A stretch of 64,000 nt of DNA. It comes from Sipunculus nudus (lineage: Eukaryota; Annelida; Sipuncula; Golfingiida; Sipunculidae). A program made the position numbers and the translations under genes. The stretch is taken from positions 5,952,001-6,016,000 of the forward strand of contig CM049310.1 in the NCBI GenBank assembly GCA_026874595.1. The letters are read 5' to 3'. This document shows, piece after piece, positions 1 through 9,879 of the stretch; positions within the stretch are counted from its first letter, which is position 1, and the number at the start of each line of letters is the position of its first letter. Below the pieces are notes generated by a model, which was given only the letters and a program-made list of their open reading frames with translations, was not told the origin of the DNA and searched no databases.

Positions 1-777
1 TTCATTTATATAAGAATATGAAAAGCTAAGAGGAAAGGGGCCCTCCTACTTGGTTACAGTAAAGTTCTAAATATATGATTGCAATTAATACTCTGACAAG
101 ACTGTCATGAAGAAAAACAGTAAAAGTTTTGAGATACTGTGATGCATATGAAAATTTACAGATGGACAGGCAAGTTGACAGAATGGACTAATACCTTTAT
201 TTCACTTTCAAGGGAATAATGCATTTAAGTTTATATATAATCCTATTTTTTTTAAGCATATCCACTTTTTCCATTAAGAAGTTTATATCTGAATCATTCT
301 TTTATTAACAGGTTTTATAAATTTTTAATAAAAAAACCTGAAAATATAAGTTAAAATATTAGAATTGTTGCAAAAGTTGCAATCATTATATATACAGAGT
401 AAAAAACTGAAACCATAGGTTAAAATATTAGAATTGTTGCAAACGTTGCAATCATCATATATCCAGAGTGTAGCTCATATTGGGTCATATTATGCATACA
501 CATATTTTATTATTTTTAAATCATAAATGTTTAAACTGAATTTAAAAGAAAATAATGCCACAACATGGCATCTACAAGAATATTCCTTGAATCACTATTA
601 AAAAGTTTTGCACATTGGAGTTTTCAGTACATGCTTAATTTTATTCACCAAAATAAAATAAAAGATTCAGTAAATTTGATAAAATAAAACATCTTTTCAA
701 ATAAAGTAAACACACTGTTGGTTGAATGAGGGACAAAGAATATCATTGTGCTAATTACTATCCCAGTTTTAATTGTA
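1..777 (-). mobile_element. Dispersed repeat family M, left part of copy interrupted by a Helitron
   Basis: This segment, together with 2888-3110, matches 22914-23815 base by base with scattered differences (for example the stretch ending in CCTCCTACTTGGTT). The Helitron at 778-2887 splits this copy. In the intact copies the family starts with a GGGACCCATGGGTC palindrome preceded by CAAG, which looks like a minus-strand Helitron 3' terminus. Confidence 0.7.
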
Positions 778-2887
778 TCCGCCAAAACAGAGTTTTGCGG
801 ATACTATGTTTTCAGCTGCACGCCGCCGCCGCGGCCGCCGCGTCCGCCGCGTAGGTGTCCGGAGAACTCCTCCATAACCGCTGGGCGGAATTTTCCGAAA
901 CCCGGGATTATGTTCGGGTCACATGTGAACTGCTGCGCCCCGATTTTGTTTTGACCTCTGACCTTTCCTTTGCGCTCTGCGTCCGTTTGTGCGTATGTTT
1001 CCACACATAAACCCACATATCTCGGGAACCGTTTGACCGATCAGGAAAATTTTTTTGCACAAATGTAGCCCTCGGAGAGCTTTATAACATACACCAAAAA
1101 TGGTGGCGCCACCTGCAACCATGTTTGCACAGTGTCCATCTGTTCGTCTGCCTTGGGTTAAAATCACTCATATCTCTGCAGTGACTTGACTTATTCACCT
1201 GAAATTGGGCATGCGTAAACATCCTGGATAGCTTTTCTGATTTTATGACAGGTGGCGCCACCTACATTCACGTTTACGCTGCAGACATCCAAGCTCATAT
1301 CTCGGGAACCGTTTGACCGATCAGGAAAATTCTTTTGCACAAATGTAGCCCTTGGAGAGCTTTATAACATACACCAAAAATGGTGGCGCCACCTGCAACC
1401 ATGTTTGCACAGTGTCCATCTGTTCGTCTGCCTTGGGTTAAAATCACTCATATCTCTGCAGTGACTTGACTAATTCACCTGAAATTGGGCATGCGTATAC
1501 ATCCTGGATAGCTTTTCTGATTTTATGACAGGTGGCGCCACCTACATTCACGTTTATGCTGCAGACATCCAAGCTCATATCTCGGGAACCGTTTGACCGA
1601 TCAGGAAAATTCTTTTGCACAAATGTAGCCCTTGGAGAGCTTTATAACATACACCAAAAATGGTGGCGCCACCTGCAACCATGTTTGCACAGTGTCCATC
1701 TGTTCGTCTGCCTTGGGTTAAAATCACTCATATCTCTGCAGTGACTTGACTAATTCACCTGAAATTCGGCATGCGTATACATCCTGGATAGCTTTTCTGA
1801 TTTTATGACAGGTGGCGCCACCTACATTCACGTTTACGCTGCAGACATCCAAGCTCATATCTCGGGAACCGTTTGACCGATCAGGAAAATTCTTTTGCAC
1901 AAATGTAGCCCTTGGAGAGCTTTATAACATACACCAAAAATGGTGGCGCTACCTGCAACCATGTTTGCACAGTGTCCATCTGTTTGTCTGCCTTGGGTTA
2001 AAATCACTCATATCTCTGCAGTGACTTGACTAATTCACCTGAAATTTGGCATGCGTATACATCCTGGATAGCTTTTCTGATTTTATGACAGGTGGCGCCA
2101 CCTACATTCACGTTTACGCTGCAGACATCCAAGCTCATATCTCAGGAACCGTTTGACCGATCAGGAAAATTTTTTTGCACAAATGTAGCCCTTGGAGAGC
2201 TTTATAACATACACCGAAAATGGTGGCACCACCTGCAACCATGTTTGCACAGTGTCCATCTGTTCGTCTGCCTTGGGTTAAAATCACTCATATCTCTGCA
2301 GTGGTTTGACTAATTCACCTGAAATTCGGCATGCTTATACATCCTGGATAGCTTTTCTGATTTTATGACAGGTGGCGCCACCTACAATCAAGTTTACGCT
2401 GCAGACATCCAAGCTCATATCTAGGGAACCGTTTGACCGATTGGGCCAAAATTTTGCATGTGTATAAATCTCACATAGCTCTTTATCATATGCAAAACTG
2501 GTGGCGCCACCTGCAGCCATGTTTGCACAGCTCCCATCTGTTTGTCTGCCATGGGATAAAATCACTCATATCTCGGCAGTGGTTTGACATATCTGCCTAA
2601 AATTTTGCAAGTTTATACATCCCCGACAGCTCTCTTGATTTTATGACAGGTGGCGCCACCTGCATTCTAGTTTATGCAGCAGATATCCAAGCTCATATCT
2701 TGGGAACCGTTTGACCGATTGGGCCAAAGTTTTGCATGTGTATAGAGCTTTCTGGATTTTTTCGTAGGTAGCGCAACCTACATACACAATTTGGCTGCAG
2801 ACATCCATGCTAATATGCAACACTTCACCCGTTCCACTCTGATATAGGCGGATACAAGTAGTCGCTTGTCGACTACCCGTATTCTAG
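778..2887 (+). mobile_element. Non-autonomous Helitron-like element H1 with internal satellite
   Basis: The element starts with TC at 778-779 inside a terminal hairpin (775-804, arms GTATCCGC / GCGGATAC). It ends in CTAG at 2884-2887, just after a perfect 7-bp-stem hairpin GTAGTCGCTTGTCGACTAC (2858-2876). The flanking bases are A (777) and T (2888), the canonical Helitron target. There are no terminal inverted repeats and no target duplication. Its core is a tandem array of 280-bp units. It contains no Rep/helicase frame, so it must have been mobilised in trans. Confidence 0.85.
1012..2790 (+). repeat. 280-bp satellite array, each unit a diverged dimer of about 140-bp halves
   Basis: About six units with an exact period of 280 bp (matching points at 1252, 1532, 1812, 2092), decaying after 2400. 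Each unit holds two copies of the palindrome GGTGGCGCCACC (for example at 1102 and 1251) and two related motifs beginning CTCATATCTC, so each is an old dimer. Identical short open frames recur once per unit; they are repeat artefacts. Confidence 0.93.
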
Positions 2888-3110
2888 TTTATTACTGGAA
2901 TTAATACTCAATTTCACACCTGGTGAAGTTTTTACTCCTCTGAAGTAAGGAATTACTTATCTCATGAACATCCACACTTTCATAGCAATACACCACTTTG
3001 TGGACATAATTAAATGTACACTTTAATCACTGTAACCCTGGTGGTAAAATACAAAATCTAAAATGTAGCATAGCCTAGAATAAGAATGAATCAAATACAG
3101 AAAATAATAA

Positions 3111-3290
3111 CATTCATCTAGTTTATGCACCTGCTGGGGGGGGGGGGGGAGTGCAGGACAGAGGGGAAGCCTGCTGGTAGTGGCCAAGCTGACCCAAAGC
3201 AAGCTGCCTGGGGTGGGTTACATAATGCAAGTGAAGGCTGTACTACTAGGTGGGCTAGATGTAAACAACACATGGTGTATGAAAACATGA
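3111..3290. other. Poly-G tract and unassigned repeat sequence
   Basis: Contains a 14-G homopolymer (3136-3149). The right end resembles segments before other copies of repeat A (for example around 25200-25285). No gene signal. Confidence 0.5.
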
Positions 3291-3935
3291 ATAAAAGCTA
3301 TTCTTTCCAATCAATTTCTTTGAAAAACGTGCCGTGGCCAAAGTTGGGCAAAATTTAAGGTACCAATTTTATATTTTGCCAATATTTAAAAAAATTTACC
3401 AGATTTTGATCTAATTTTTGGTATACAATTTAATTTAGATTAATTAAAATTGTATTACTGGAAAAAAGTCCCTACCTTTAACACTTTTGGTCTTAAGTGA
3501 CCAAATATCTTCCTGATTTTTTTACCAAGTCCATTATGTTTGGGCCCATAACTTTTTTAAATTTTATTATACTGACTTAATATCTGGCATGTACATAGAA
3601 ACTATATAGAGGAATATTTATGGTAAATATGAAGAAAACCAGATGAGTGGTTTTGATATAAGGCAGTCCTGAAGTGTGAAAATAGATTTCTAATAAAAAA
3701 TTGAGGTTTTTCCTTAATATCTCAAAGGAACGAAGTCCTATTGACCCAATTTTCGGCATGGTAGGAGATTTTAGGGACATCTAACTGTATGCCCAATTTC
3801 AGATTCGTATGTTCAACGGTGTCGAAACGTGCCAGTCTTACGGACGGACATCCAGACAGACAGACAGACCCTCAGACAGACGAATGACAATGGACCACGA
3901 CTATAGCTCAGATGACTTATAGTCAGCTGAGCTAA
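3291..3935. repeat. Dispersed repeat A ending in TAGCTCAG hairpin
   Basis: Begins near CGTGCCGTGGCCAAAG and ends with a tetranucleotide tract (GGACGGACATCC-like), then a hairpin whose arms are TAGCTCAG and CTGAGCTA. Near-identical copies lie at about 25385-25975 and 46315-46930, with partial copies at 11990, 24700, 45640 and 48770. No protein is encoded. Confidence 0.85.
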
Positions 3936-4330
3936 AAATTCGTTAAAATTGGAAAAAATACAGGTGGCGCCACCAGGTTAAAGGAAATAATGAAACACTC
4001 CATGATCAATATTCATGCAAAGAATCATGGTGATCAATGCAGCAGTTATTCAGATACTCAAGCTTTTGTATCAAAATAATTTTTTTATTATTCTAGGGGG
4101 TACTTACAAGACCAAAAGCTCGGAGAATATGGGTAAAAGAGACTTAATTTCAGGTTTCCAAGGAGATTTTTCATGGATCTCCTTTGATATCAAGTTAGAA
4201 GATTCCAGGTCCAGCAGTTTCGATTTGTGCCCTGTTAACAGAGGGATGACTGGATGGACAGCCAGATGGATGACAGACAAAGAGTTATCGCTATAGCTCA
4301 GATGACTTTCAGTCAGCTGAGCTAAAAATG
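3936..4330. repeat. Dispersed repeat B, TAGCTCAG hairpin family
   Basis: Opens with a perfect GGTGGCGCCACC palindrome at 3963 and closes with the same TAGCTCAG...CTGAGCTA hairpin as repeat A. Related copies occur at about 10060-10330, 10880-11375 and, inverted, 40565-40960. Confidence 0.8.
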
Positions 4331-4644
4331 TTTGGTTGTAACAAAGACGGTACAGTGCACAGGGTGTCCTCCAAAAGAGGGGTGTCCACAGCCCAGTGTT
4401 TCACTGTAGTTCTTAGTGATACATTCACAATGCCTAACTTCTGTATGAACAGGAGGCAGACACAAGCAGACATACAAAGCTTTATCATAATAAAAAGACA
4501 CTGATTATACTGAAAACAACCAGACTGAGCCCTTTTAACTGCCACATCTATTATTGGGCTATTTGCTGAAATGACTGAAATATAATGACTAAGTCTATAT
4601 ATAAAGAATCAATGGTCAGAGTGTTTCAAGAAATCAAATGTTAC
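4331..4644. other. USP30 intron 5, no feature seen
   Basis: Between repeat B and exon 5. A 78-codon minus-strand open frame (4309-4545) overlaps repeat B and has no USP finger motif, so it is not called as exon 6. Confidence 0.5.
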
Positions 4645-4788
4645 CTTGTATCCACAGACTTTACACTGCAGCTGACTGGCCAGTAAACCTCTGAGGGGTA
4701 AGTCTCCATCCTTAGCTGGCAGAGTGGGCAGCTGTTCACGACAACGGCCTACTGCTTGCTGGGGACCATTTCTCACATTCCGAGTGAG
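4645..4788 (-). CDS. USP30: USP30 exon 5: start of zinc finger region
   Basis: 144 nt (48 codons), acceptor CATTTCAG|CTCACT, donor ACAAG|GTAACA, phase 0. It encodes a variable linker, then PLRGLLASQLQCKVCGYK. The G-L-L/T-S-x-L-x-C-x-x-C pattern is the first half of the USP finger. No further exon was recognised between here and position 1. Confidence 0.85.
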
Positions 4789-7700
4789 CTGAAATGTGCA
4801 CAAGAATCATTAAATATACATAAGAATTGGTGAGAGCGCTTATTGCTGGGGTAACGGCATCAGCATTTGAGATGTTCAGTCACTGTATATATACTGAAGA
4901 ATGTACCACCGAGGAAAAGATGGTGCAAGGTCAAACAGTCTGGTGCAAATTGTTTAAGTGGCTACGTATTCAAAAAAAATCTTTCATAAAATAAAGTTAG
5001 AATATTAATCTTCAATATGAACCCAGTTATACCTGCTTTAAATGAATGTGGAAATTACAAAAATATGGTCATTGATTTGGACTTCCACCCGAGTTATGTA
5101 CACTACACACATAAATACTCATTTGAGTAACTAGAAACAGGTGTTCATATTATGTAAAATCTTCTGTCTCTGGTAATTGATGTCATGCACGGAATGCGAA
5201 GAAAACTTCCCAACATTGAACCTTTTACCCATTTTACAAAGATATAATTTTTTATTGTACACAAAGGCAGAGTAATTTCCCTCATTTAATCAAGACATAC
5301 AAAGAACTGGTGAATATCAAAACTGGTTTACCTGAAGGTTTGCCAGGTCAAACAGTGATACAACTCTTGGGTAGACACTTGCTTCTTCATCCAGAGATTC
5401 AGTAAACACATGAAACAGCTCATGGGCATCCTGAATAATAAACATATACCATACCATAAACAGGTCATGGGTATCCTGAATAATAAACATATACCATACC
5501 ATAAACAGCTCATGGGCATTCTGATAATAAACATATATCATACCATAAACAGCTCATGGGCATCCTGAATAATAAATATATACAATACCATAAACAGCTC
5601 ATGGGCATCCTGAATAATTTACATAAATGATACCATAAAAAGCTGATGGGCATCCTGAATAATAAACATACAATACCATAAACAGCTCATGGGCATCCCG
5701 AATAATAAACATATACAATCCCATTAACAGCTCATGGGCATCCTGAACAATAAACATATATGATACCATAAACAGCTCATGGGCATTCTGATAATAAACA
5801 TATATCATACCATAAACAGCTCATGGGCATCCTGAATAATAAATATATACAATACCATTAACAGCTCATGGGCATCCTGAATAATTTACATAAATGATAC
5901 CATAAAAAGCTGATGGGCATCCTGAATAATAAACATACAATACCATAAAAAGCTGATGGACATCCTGAATAATAAACATACAATACCATAAACAGCTCAT
6001 GGGCATCCTGAATAATAAACATATACAATACCATTAATAGCTCATGGGCATCCTGAATAATAAACATATAGGATACCATTACAATTTATTGTTTATTGCT
6101 TAAATCTAAGACTAGTCAAGCTTCAAGACACAAGCAGAACTTTTTAAAGATCTAGAAGCTACCCTATACAGATGAGTATTTAAAATGAATAACTCCTGTA
6201 TATAAGATTTTACATTTATAAAACTTAGGTTGACATGATATACACAAACATTCTGATAAGTGATCTATGAGAGGATGAATGAGAAACAGTAACACATATC
6301 CATAGCTCAGACTGAAAAGAATCTCTGTAAAAATAAATACATCCTACATTAACTGGTACAGGAATATGTATTATACAACTTTCAAGTTAATCTCAATCTG
6401 TATAACTCAGAAAACATTGTGATAATGCTTTTGACAGTCTGACAGAAATTTCAACAAACTAAGTGAAATGTACAGCCTCTTTGCTGGGTTTGACAACACA
6501 GAGACAATGCTGTACTTCTTCAAATACAGCTTCACTGTGGATATGCTGTTGTAAGGAGCAGTGATTGAATAAATTTTACAGACCCTTATGTCACATAAAT
6601 ATCAATATTTATTGATATTGGTAATTAATAATCAATAATAACAAATTTTTCCAAACTTCCCACACCACCTTGTGACAAGAAAAATTCACAAAATCTGACT
6701 GTCAATATACTTTATTTGGTAGGTCAAGCTGGTCAACCATCAGGCAAATGGACAAACTTACATAGAAGATTAGAACCTGGAAGCAACTATATCATTAACT
6801 AGTAAACTGAACTGGTGCAAACTCAGGTACGAGGAAATATTATAGGATCATTTGTTAAGTGAGCAGGTAAAAAACCAGGAAGCAGGAAGAACCCTTACCT
6901 GTTCATCTGGTGAGATGACCCATCGTTTGGCCCTGAGGGCATCTATTACTTCTGTTGGACAGTGGGTATCTTCATCTTCATACCCTTGATTATTTAAAAC
7001 TGTAAGACAGAAATAATGTTATAAACAGTCTACAGTATGTGAAATGTTTCCTATTACTCTTTTTAAAAGATGACTCTGATAAATCAAGCAAAATTTATCA
7101 TTACACATTATATGAAATATTTAAACTTTGACACTTACAAAATACAGATGCAAGTTTCCCCATTCAATCATCCAACATATACTATCTATCTGTATTATTT
7201 TAATATATACTGATGGTGGCACTAAACCACTGTCTTGCAAATCCCCTGTGGTTCACATCAAATATGCCCATTTTAAGTCTTAATGTCAGGAAAGATTCCA
7301 AGGGGGGTCATTTTTCTTATTTTCCAACAAATCCAGAGGAATTTGACATTATTTCAGAACTTTCACAGATGGCCTATCACAGTATCACCTGGCAGAAACT
7401 ATGCCAACTGGTGAACTTGTCCCATAGAAAACCCTGTTCCAGCTGAAGTAGTGCTTAACTATGCCAATGCAATATGCTAAGATGGTTAAAGGCTAGGCTT
7501 CTTCATGCAATATGACTCAAAGCACTAAAGTGCAGTTACAACCAACTAAATGAATCAATATGACATACTTACTTTTCAAAGTTTGCACAAGAGAGTAGGC
7601 CAATGATAATGTGTAATCCTTTTCCCGCCGGCACTGACTGTCAACCAGCTCCCCAAGCCATGTGACCACAGATGAGCATGAGGCCATCGCTTGCAGGACA

Positions 7701-8980
7701 GCATTTAGAAAACAGCTGTTACCAAGGTTCACCAAGCCAGGGCAAGTATCTGGTAATATGAATTACAATTATATACACAACAATCAAATAAAATTTGATA
7801 AATCTTAAGTAGCTGATTTTATTATAAATACCATCGTCCAATTATGTGATATGATAATCTGTGTGGCTGATAATTGATTTTCAATATATACAATGACTGA
7901 GATGATCCAATAATATAAGAACAAACAGAAATGATGATAAAAAAATAAATTTGATAAATCTTAAGTAGCTGATTTTATTATAAATACCAATTATGTGATA
8001 TGATAATCTGTGCGGCTGATAATTTTATTTTCAATATATACAATGACTGACATGATCCAATGATATAAGAACAGAGCAGAAATGATGAAAGACTATTCCT
8101 AAGGATTTCCCCTTTGTGAAATCGGTCCCTGGATGGTGAATATTTAAAGCAGTAATAACAAGAAATTGAAATACAGTAAAACCTTGAAAATTTGACCATC
8201 AACAGGACCTGAATAAAGTGGTCCCACTTTCAAGGTGGTCGTCTAAGCTAGGAATAACTTAAATAGCACAAAAAGAATCAGGACCATCAACAAGTGGTTG
8301 TTATTTCGAGGTGGTTGCTAAACTCAGTTAGTCGTTAGGCAAGGTTTTACTAAAATATACCATACCTTTTTTTTCTTTTGTTCCACCTTTACCCCTGAAC
8401 TATATATATATATATATATATAGTAATAATAGTAATACTATATTTGTATACTTGACATACAGCCTAAAGGTGATAAATTAATTATTTAATAATTTCCCTA
8501 ATGTACCATTAAAAGATCCCAAGATTTCTTCTGTTGTAATTTTGTATTATAAGATAAAACATATTTCCATTATATTACTGGGTTAAAAGGCAAAACTGCA
8601 AAATAAAGTATTATACAGATAGGGGTACAGGAATCAGACTGCTAAATTAAAACTAAATATTTCCTTTTGGCTAAATTAAATAGTTTATTTATACTTTTTT
8701 TTATTTTTTTGGTGAAAACTGCTTTAGGTTCAGGGAAATGTTAAAAAGAAGTTTAGAAAATAATTTTTATCAACCAGTAAAATCATGAATAAACAGAAAA
8801 CAAGTGAAAACTCTACTGACAGCCGCCCTGCATGGGTTACATCTGATCTTTCTACCACCAACCTTTCTTCCTGGATTTTCTGTTTCGACCGACAGGGCCC
8901 CACAAAACATAAACACTGGCGACGACAGCGGCCGCCGCAGCGGTCACAACCCCCAGGTTCCTCACATCAAGCCCAAACAT
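4645..8980 (-). CDS. USP30: USP30-like ubiquitin carboxyl-terminal hydrolase, 5' five exons (partial gene)
   Basis: A deubiquitinase of the peptidase C19 family; the known orthologue sits in the mitochondrial outer membrane and opposes Parkin-driven ubiquitination in mitophagy. Five exons (8980-8863, 7749-7573, 6999-6899, 5430-5332, 4788-4645) have GT-AG borders and join in phase to about 213 residues. Residues 9-28 form one hydrophobic Ala/Val-rich segment ending in YVLWGP, followed by a basic stretch, as in the USP30 anchor. The Cys box PGLVNLGNSCF puts the catalytic Cys at residue 52. Exon 4 has the conserved QDAHELFHV box followed by PRVVSLFDL. Exon 5 ends in LQCKVCGYK, the first CxxC of the USP finger. 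The start is the Met at 8980 because the anchor follows directly. Human USP30 is 517 residues, so the second CxxC and the catalytic His/Asp part are missing from view, probably to the left of the window. Family and paralogue calls rest on remembered motifs. Confidence 0.9.
4789..5331. other. USP30 intron between exons 4 and 5, no feature seen
   Basis: AT-rich intronic DNA bounded by consensus splice sites. I see no repeat, RNA or coding signal in it. Confidence 0.6.
5332..5430 (-). CDS. USP30: USP30 exon 4: QDAHE box
   Basis: 99 nt (33 codons), phase 0 at both ends. Acceptor TATTATTCAG|GATGCC, donor CTTCAG|GTAAAC. It encodes DAHELFHVFTESLDEE, then VYPRVVSLFDLANLQ, close to the USP30 pattern. 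Its first 15 to 20 bases and the acceptor itself are the seed of the minisatellite that fills the upstream intron. Confidence 0.9.
5411..6082 (-). repeat. 45-bp minisatellite built from the USP30 exon 4 splice acceptor (15 units)
   Basis: Fifteen units of 43-46 bp. In gene orientation each reads roughly as a T-rich stretch, TTTATTATTCAG, then GATGCCCATGAGCTG. The first unit overlaps the true start of exon 4; the other 14 lie in the upstream intron. Units 3-6 (about 5506-5682) recur in the same order as units 9-12 (about 5773-5949), so the array grew partly by a higher-order duplication of about 267 bp. Most units keep a 3' AG and the DAHEL codons. Confidence 0.93.
6083..6898. other. USP30 intron 3, right part, unannotated
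   Basis: Intronic DNA between the minisatellite and exon 3. No recognised repeat family and no exon-like segment with matching phase. Confidence 0.5.
6899..6999 (-). CDS. USP30: USP30 exon 3
   Basis: 101 nt, acceptor TTACAG|TTTTAAA, donor CAG|GTAAGG. It is entered in phase 1 and left in phase 0. It encodes an acidic loop (GYEDEDTHCP) and then VIDALRAKRWVISPDEQ, which aligns with the USP30 segment before the QDAHE box. The final Gln is the Q of that box. Confidence 0.88.
7000..7572. other. USP30 intron 2, no feature seen
   Basis: Intronic, AT-rich. A short open frame at 7213-7446 on the plus strand shows no recognisable motif and is treated as chance. Confidence 0.5.
7573..7749 (-). CDS. USP30: USP30 exon 2: catalytic Cys box
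   Basis: 177 nt between acceptor CCAG|ATACT and donor AAAA|GTAAGT. It joins exon 1 in phase 1, giving DTCPGLVNLGNSCF with the catalytic Cys, then LNAVLQAMASCSSVV and a helix ending YSLVQTLK. The NLGNxCFxNxxLQ pattern is diagnostic of USP proteases. Confidence 0.92.
7788..8100. repeat. Tandem duplication of about 156 bp in USP30 intron 1
   Basis: The block starting AATTTGATAAATCTTAAG at about 7791 is repeated at about 7947. The copies differ by a few substitutions and a short deletion (CATCGTC in the first copy only). Two copies only. Confidence 0.85.
8174..8352. mobile_element. Tigger/pogo-type MITE
   Basis: About 180 bp starting CAGTAAAACCTTG, preceded by TA, and ending CAAGGTTTTACT. The termini are a 12-bp inverted repeat of the AGTAAAACC type known from Tigger/pogo Tc1-mariner MITEs. 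The right-hand TA is mutated. It lies in USP30 intron 1 and has no coding capacity. Confidence 0.65.
8400..8422. repeat. (TA)n microsatellite
   Basis: About 11 TA dinucleotides inside USP30 intron 1. Confidence 0.9.
8863..8980 (-). CDS. USP30: USP30 exon 1: start codon and membrane anchor
   Basis: 118 nt, coding for 39 residues plus one base. It starts MFGLDVRNLGVV and contains a 20-residue Ala/Val-rich membrane segment, then VLWGPVGRNRKSRKK. The donor is AAAG|GTTGG. The same reading frame hits TAG three codons past the donor, so splicing is required. Exon GC content is clearly above the surrounding introns. Confidence 0.88.
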
Positions 8981-9200
8981 GATGAACTCTGTGATCTAAT
9001 TTGACAAAATACAAAGCGTGTTCCAGCTGTCACATCAGCAGCAGCCGTGACGCACACTGACAGCGATCTGTTTATAACAACAAGACTGACGCCAACTCGA
9101 AGAACGCGATGGCGTGACCGGAAATACATAGAGTTGCTGGCATAGAGCGTTCACAAATGATTGTGTCTTTTATTTATTCCTTTAGCCCGTTGGCTTGGCC
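8981..9200 (-). promoter_or_regulatory. Probable USP30 promoter and 5' UTR
   Basis: The DNA just upstream of the USP30 start is much richer in CpG and GC than its surroundings. It contains an ETS-like CCGGAAAT site at about 9118-9125 (plus-strand reading). No TATA box is obvious. The transcription start cannot be placed from sequence alone. Confidence 0.4.
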
Positions 9201-9440
9201 TAGATCACTCATTCGTCAAAATTTACTAGTAAACAGGGAGAAGTAAGACGACCTGTATCAGGCATCTGCTAAATAAATATGTTAAAAAAATTAATCTTGA
9301 ACGTATGAGTTAGTTTCAAAAGCGATTTAATCATAAAATTTTATGGGTTTTAAAAGTCACAAAAAGCGTTTTCCAAAACAAGTGACTCAGGGGTCATGAC
9401 GCTCAGCCGACTGGGGAGACATTCACAAAAGGAATTGCTG
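9201..9440. other. Intergenic, no feature seen
   Basis: Single-copy-looking AT-rich DNA upstream of USP30. No signal recognised. Confidence 0.5.
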
Positions 9441-9455
9441 ATGACGAAAAAACTA

Positions 9456-9830
9456 GCTAAAACTTGCATAATTGGGTAACCTGGTTAATACGGTCCAAAT
9501 GGCCGAAACTGCAAGTACAATGGCGATGGGTCTCGAAACAGTGTCGTACACCAGAACGAGTTCGGCTCTCGAATGGCATGGCTGGGTCTCCGCTGCTGGG
9601 ATCGGTAGAGGGAATGTGGGTTGCTTCTGGCTTTGCGGCTGTGGATGCTGTAGCTTTCCTAAAAGTCACCGGCTCGGGATATACTTTGGCGACCTCTCGC
9701 GGCTCTCTGCTTGGCTTGGTGTTGCATCACGTCTGTCGGCTCAAAGAACATGCTTAATTAAGGAGCGCACAGGGCTGAGGTCTTGACCACAGCAACCTGT
9801 AGCTGCTCGAAGACCGTTAACTTTCTTTGG
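9456..9830. other. CpG-rich patch with overlapping open frames on both strands
   Basis: A GC-rich island in AT-rich flanks. A plus-strand frame of 104 codons (9472-9786) includes a second Met at 9499, giving MAETASTMAMGLETVSYTR, with a possible donor after GCTGGGATCG. The minus strand has a 70-codon frame. None matches a family I recognise. The stretch reading GTAACCTGGTTAATACGG resembles the edge of a dispersed invertebrate repeat as I remember it. It could be a first exon, a repeat or a regulatory island. Confidence 0.35.
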
Positions 9831-9879
9831 TTGGTTCACAAAAGGAATGTAATCATCTGAATGCCATTTTTTGTAGATG

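Noticed and set aside
1252-2313. Four near-identical 70-73-codon frames on the plus strand
   Set aside because: They recur once per 280-bp satellite unit; the unit is not a multiple of three, and the peptide has no start context or conservation beyond the repeat.
4309-4545. Minus-strand frame as USP30 exon 6
   Set aside because: It overlaps repeat B, lacks the second finger CxxC or any FDSLSL-like block, and has no well-placed acceptor.
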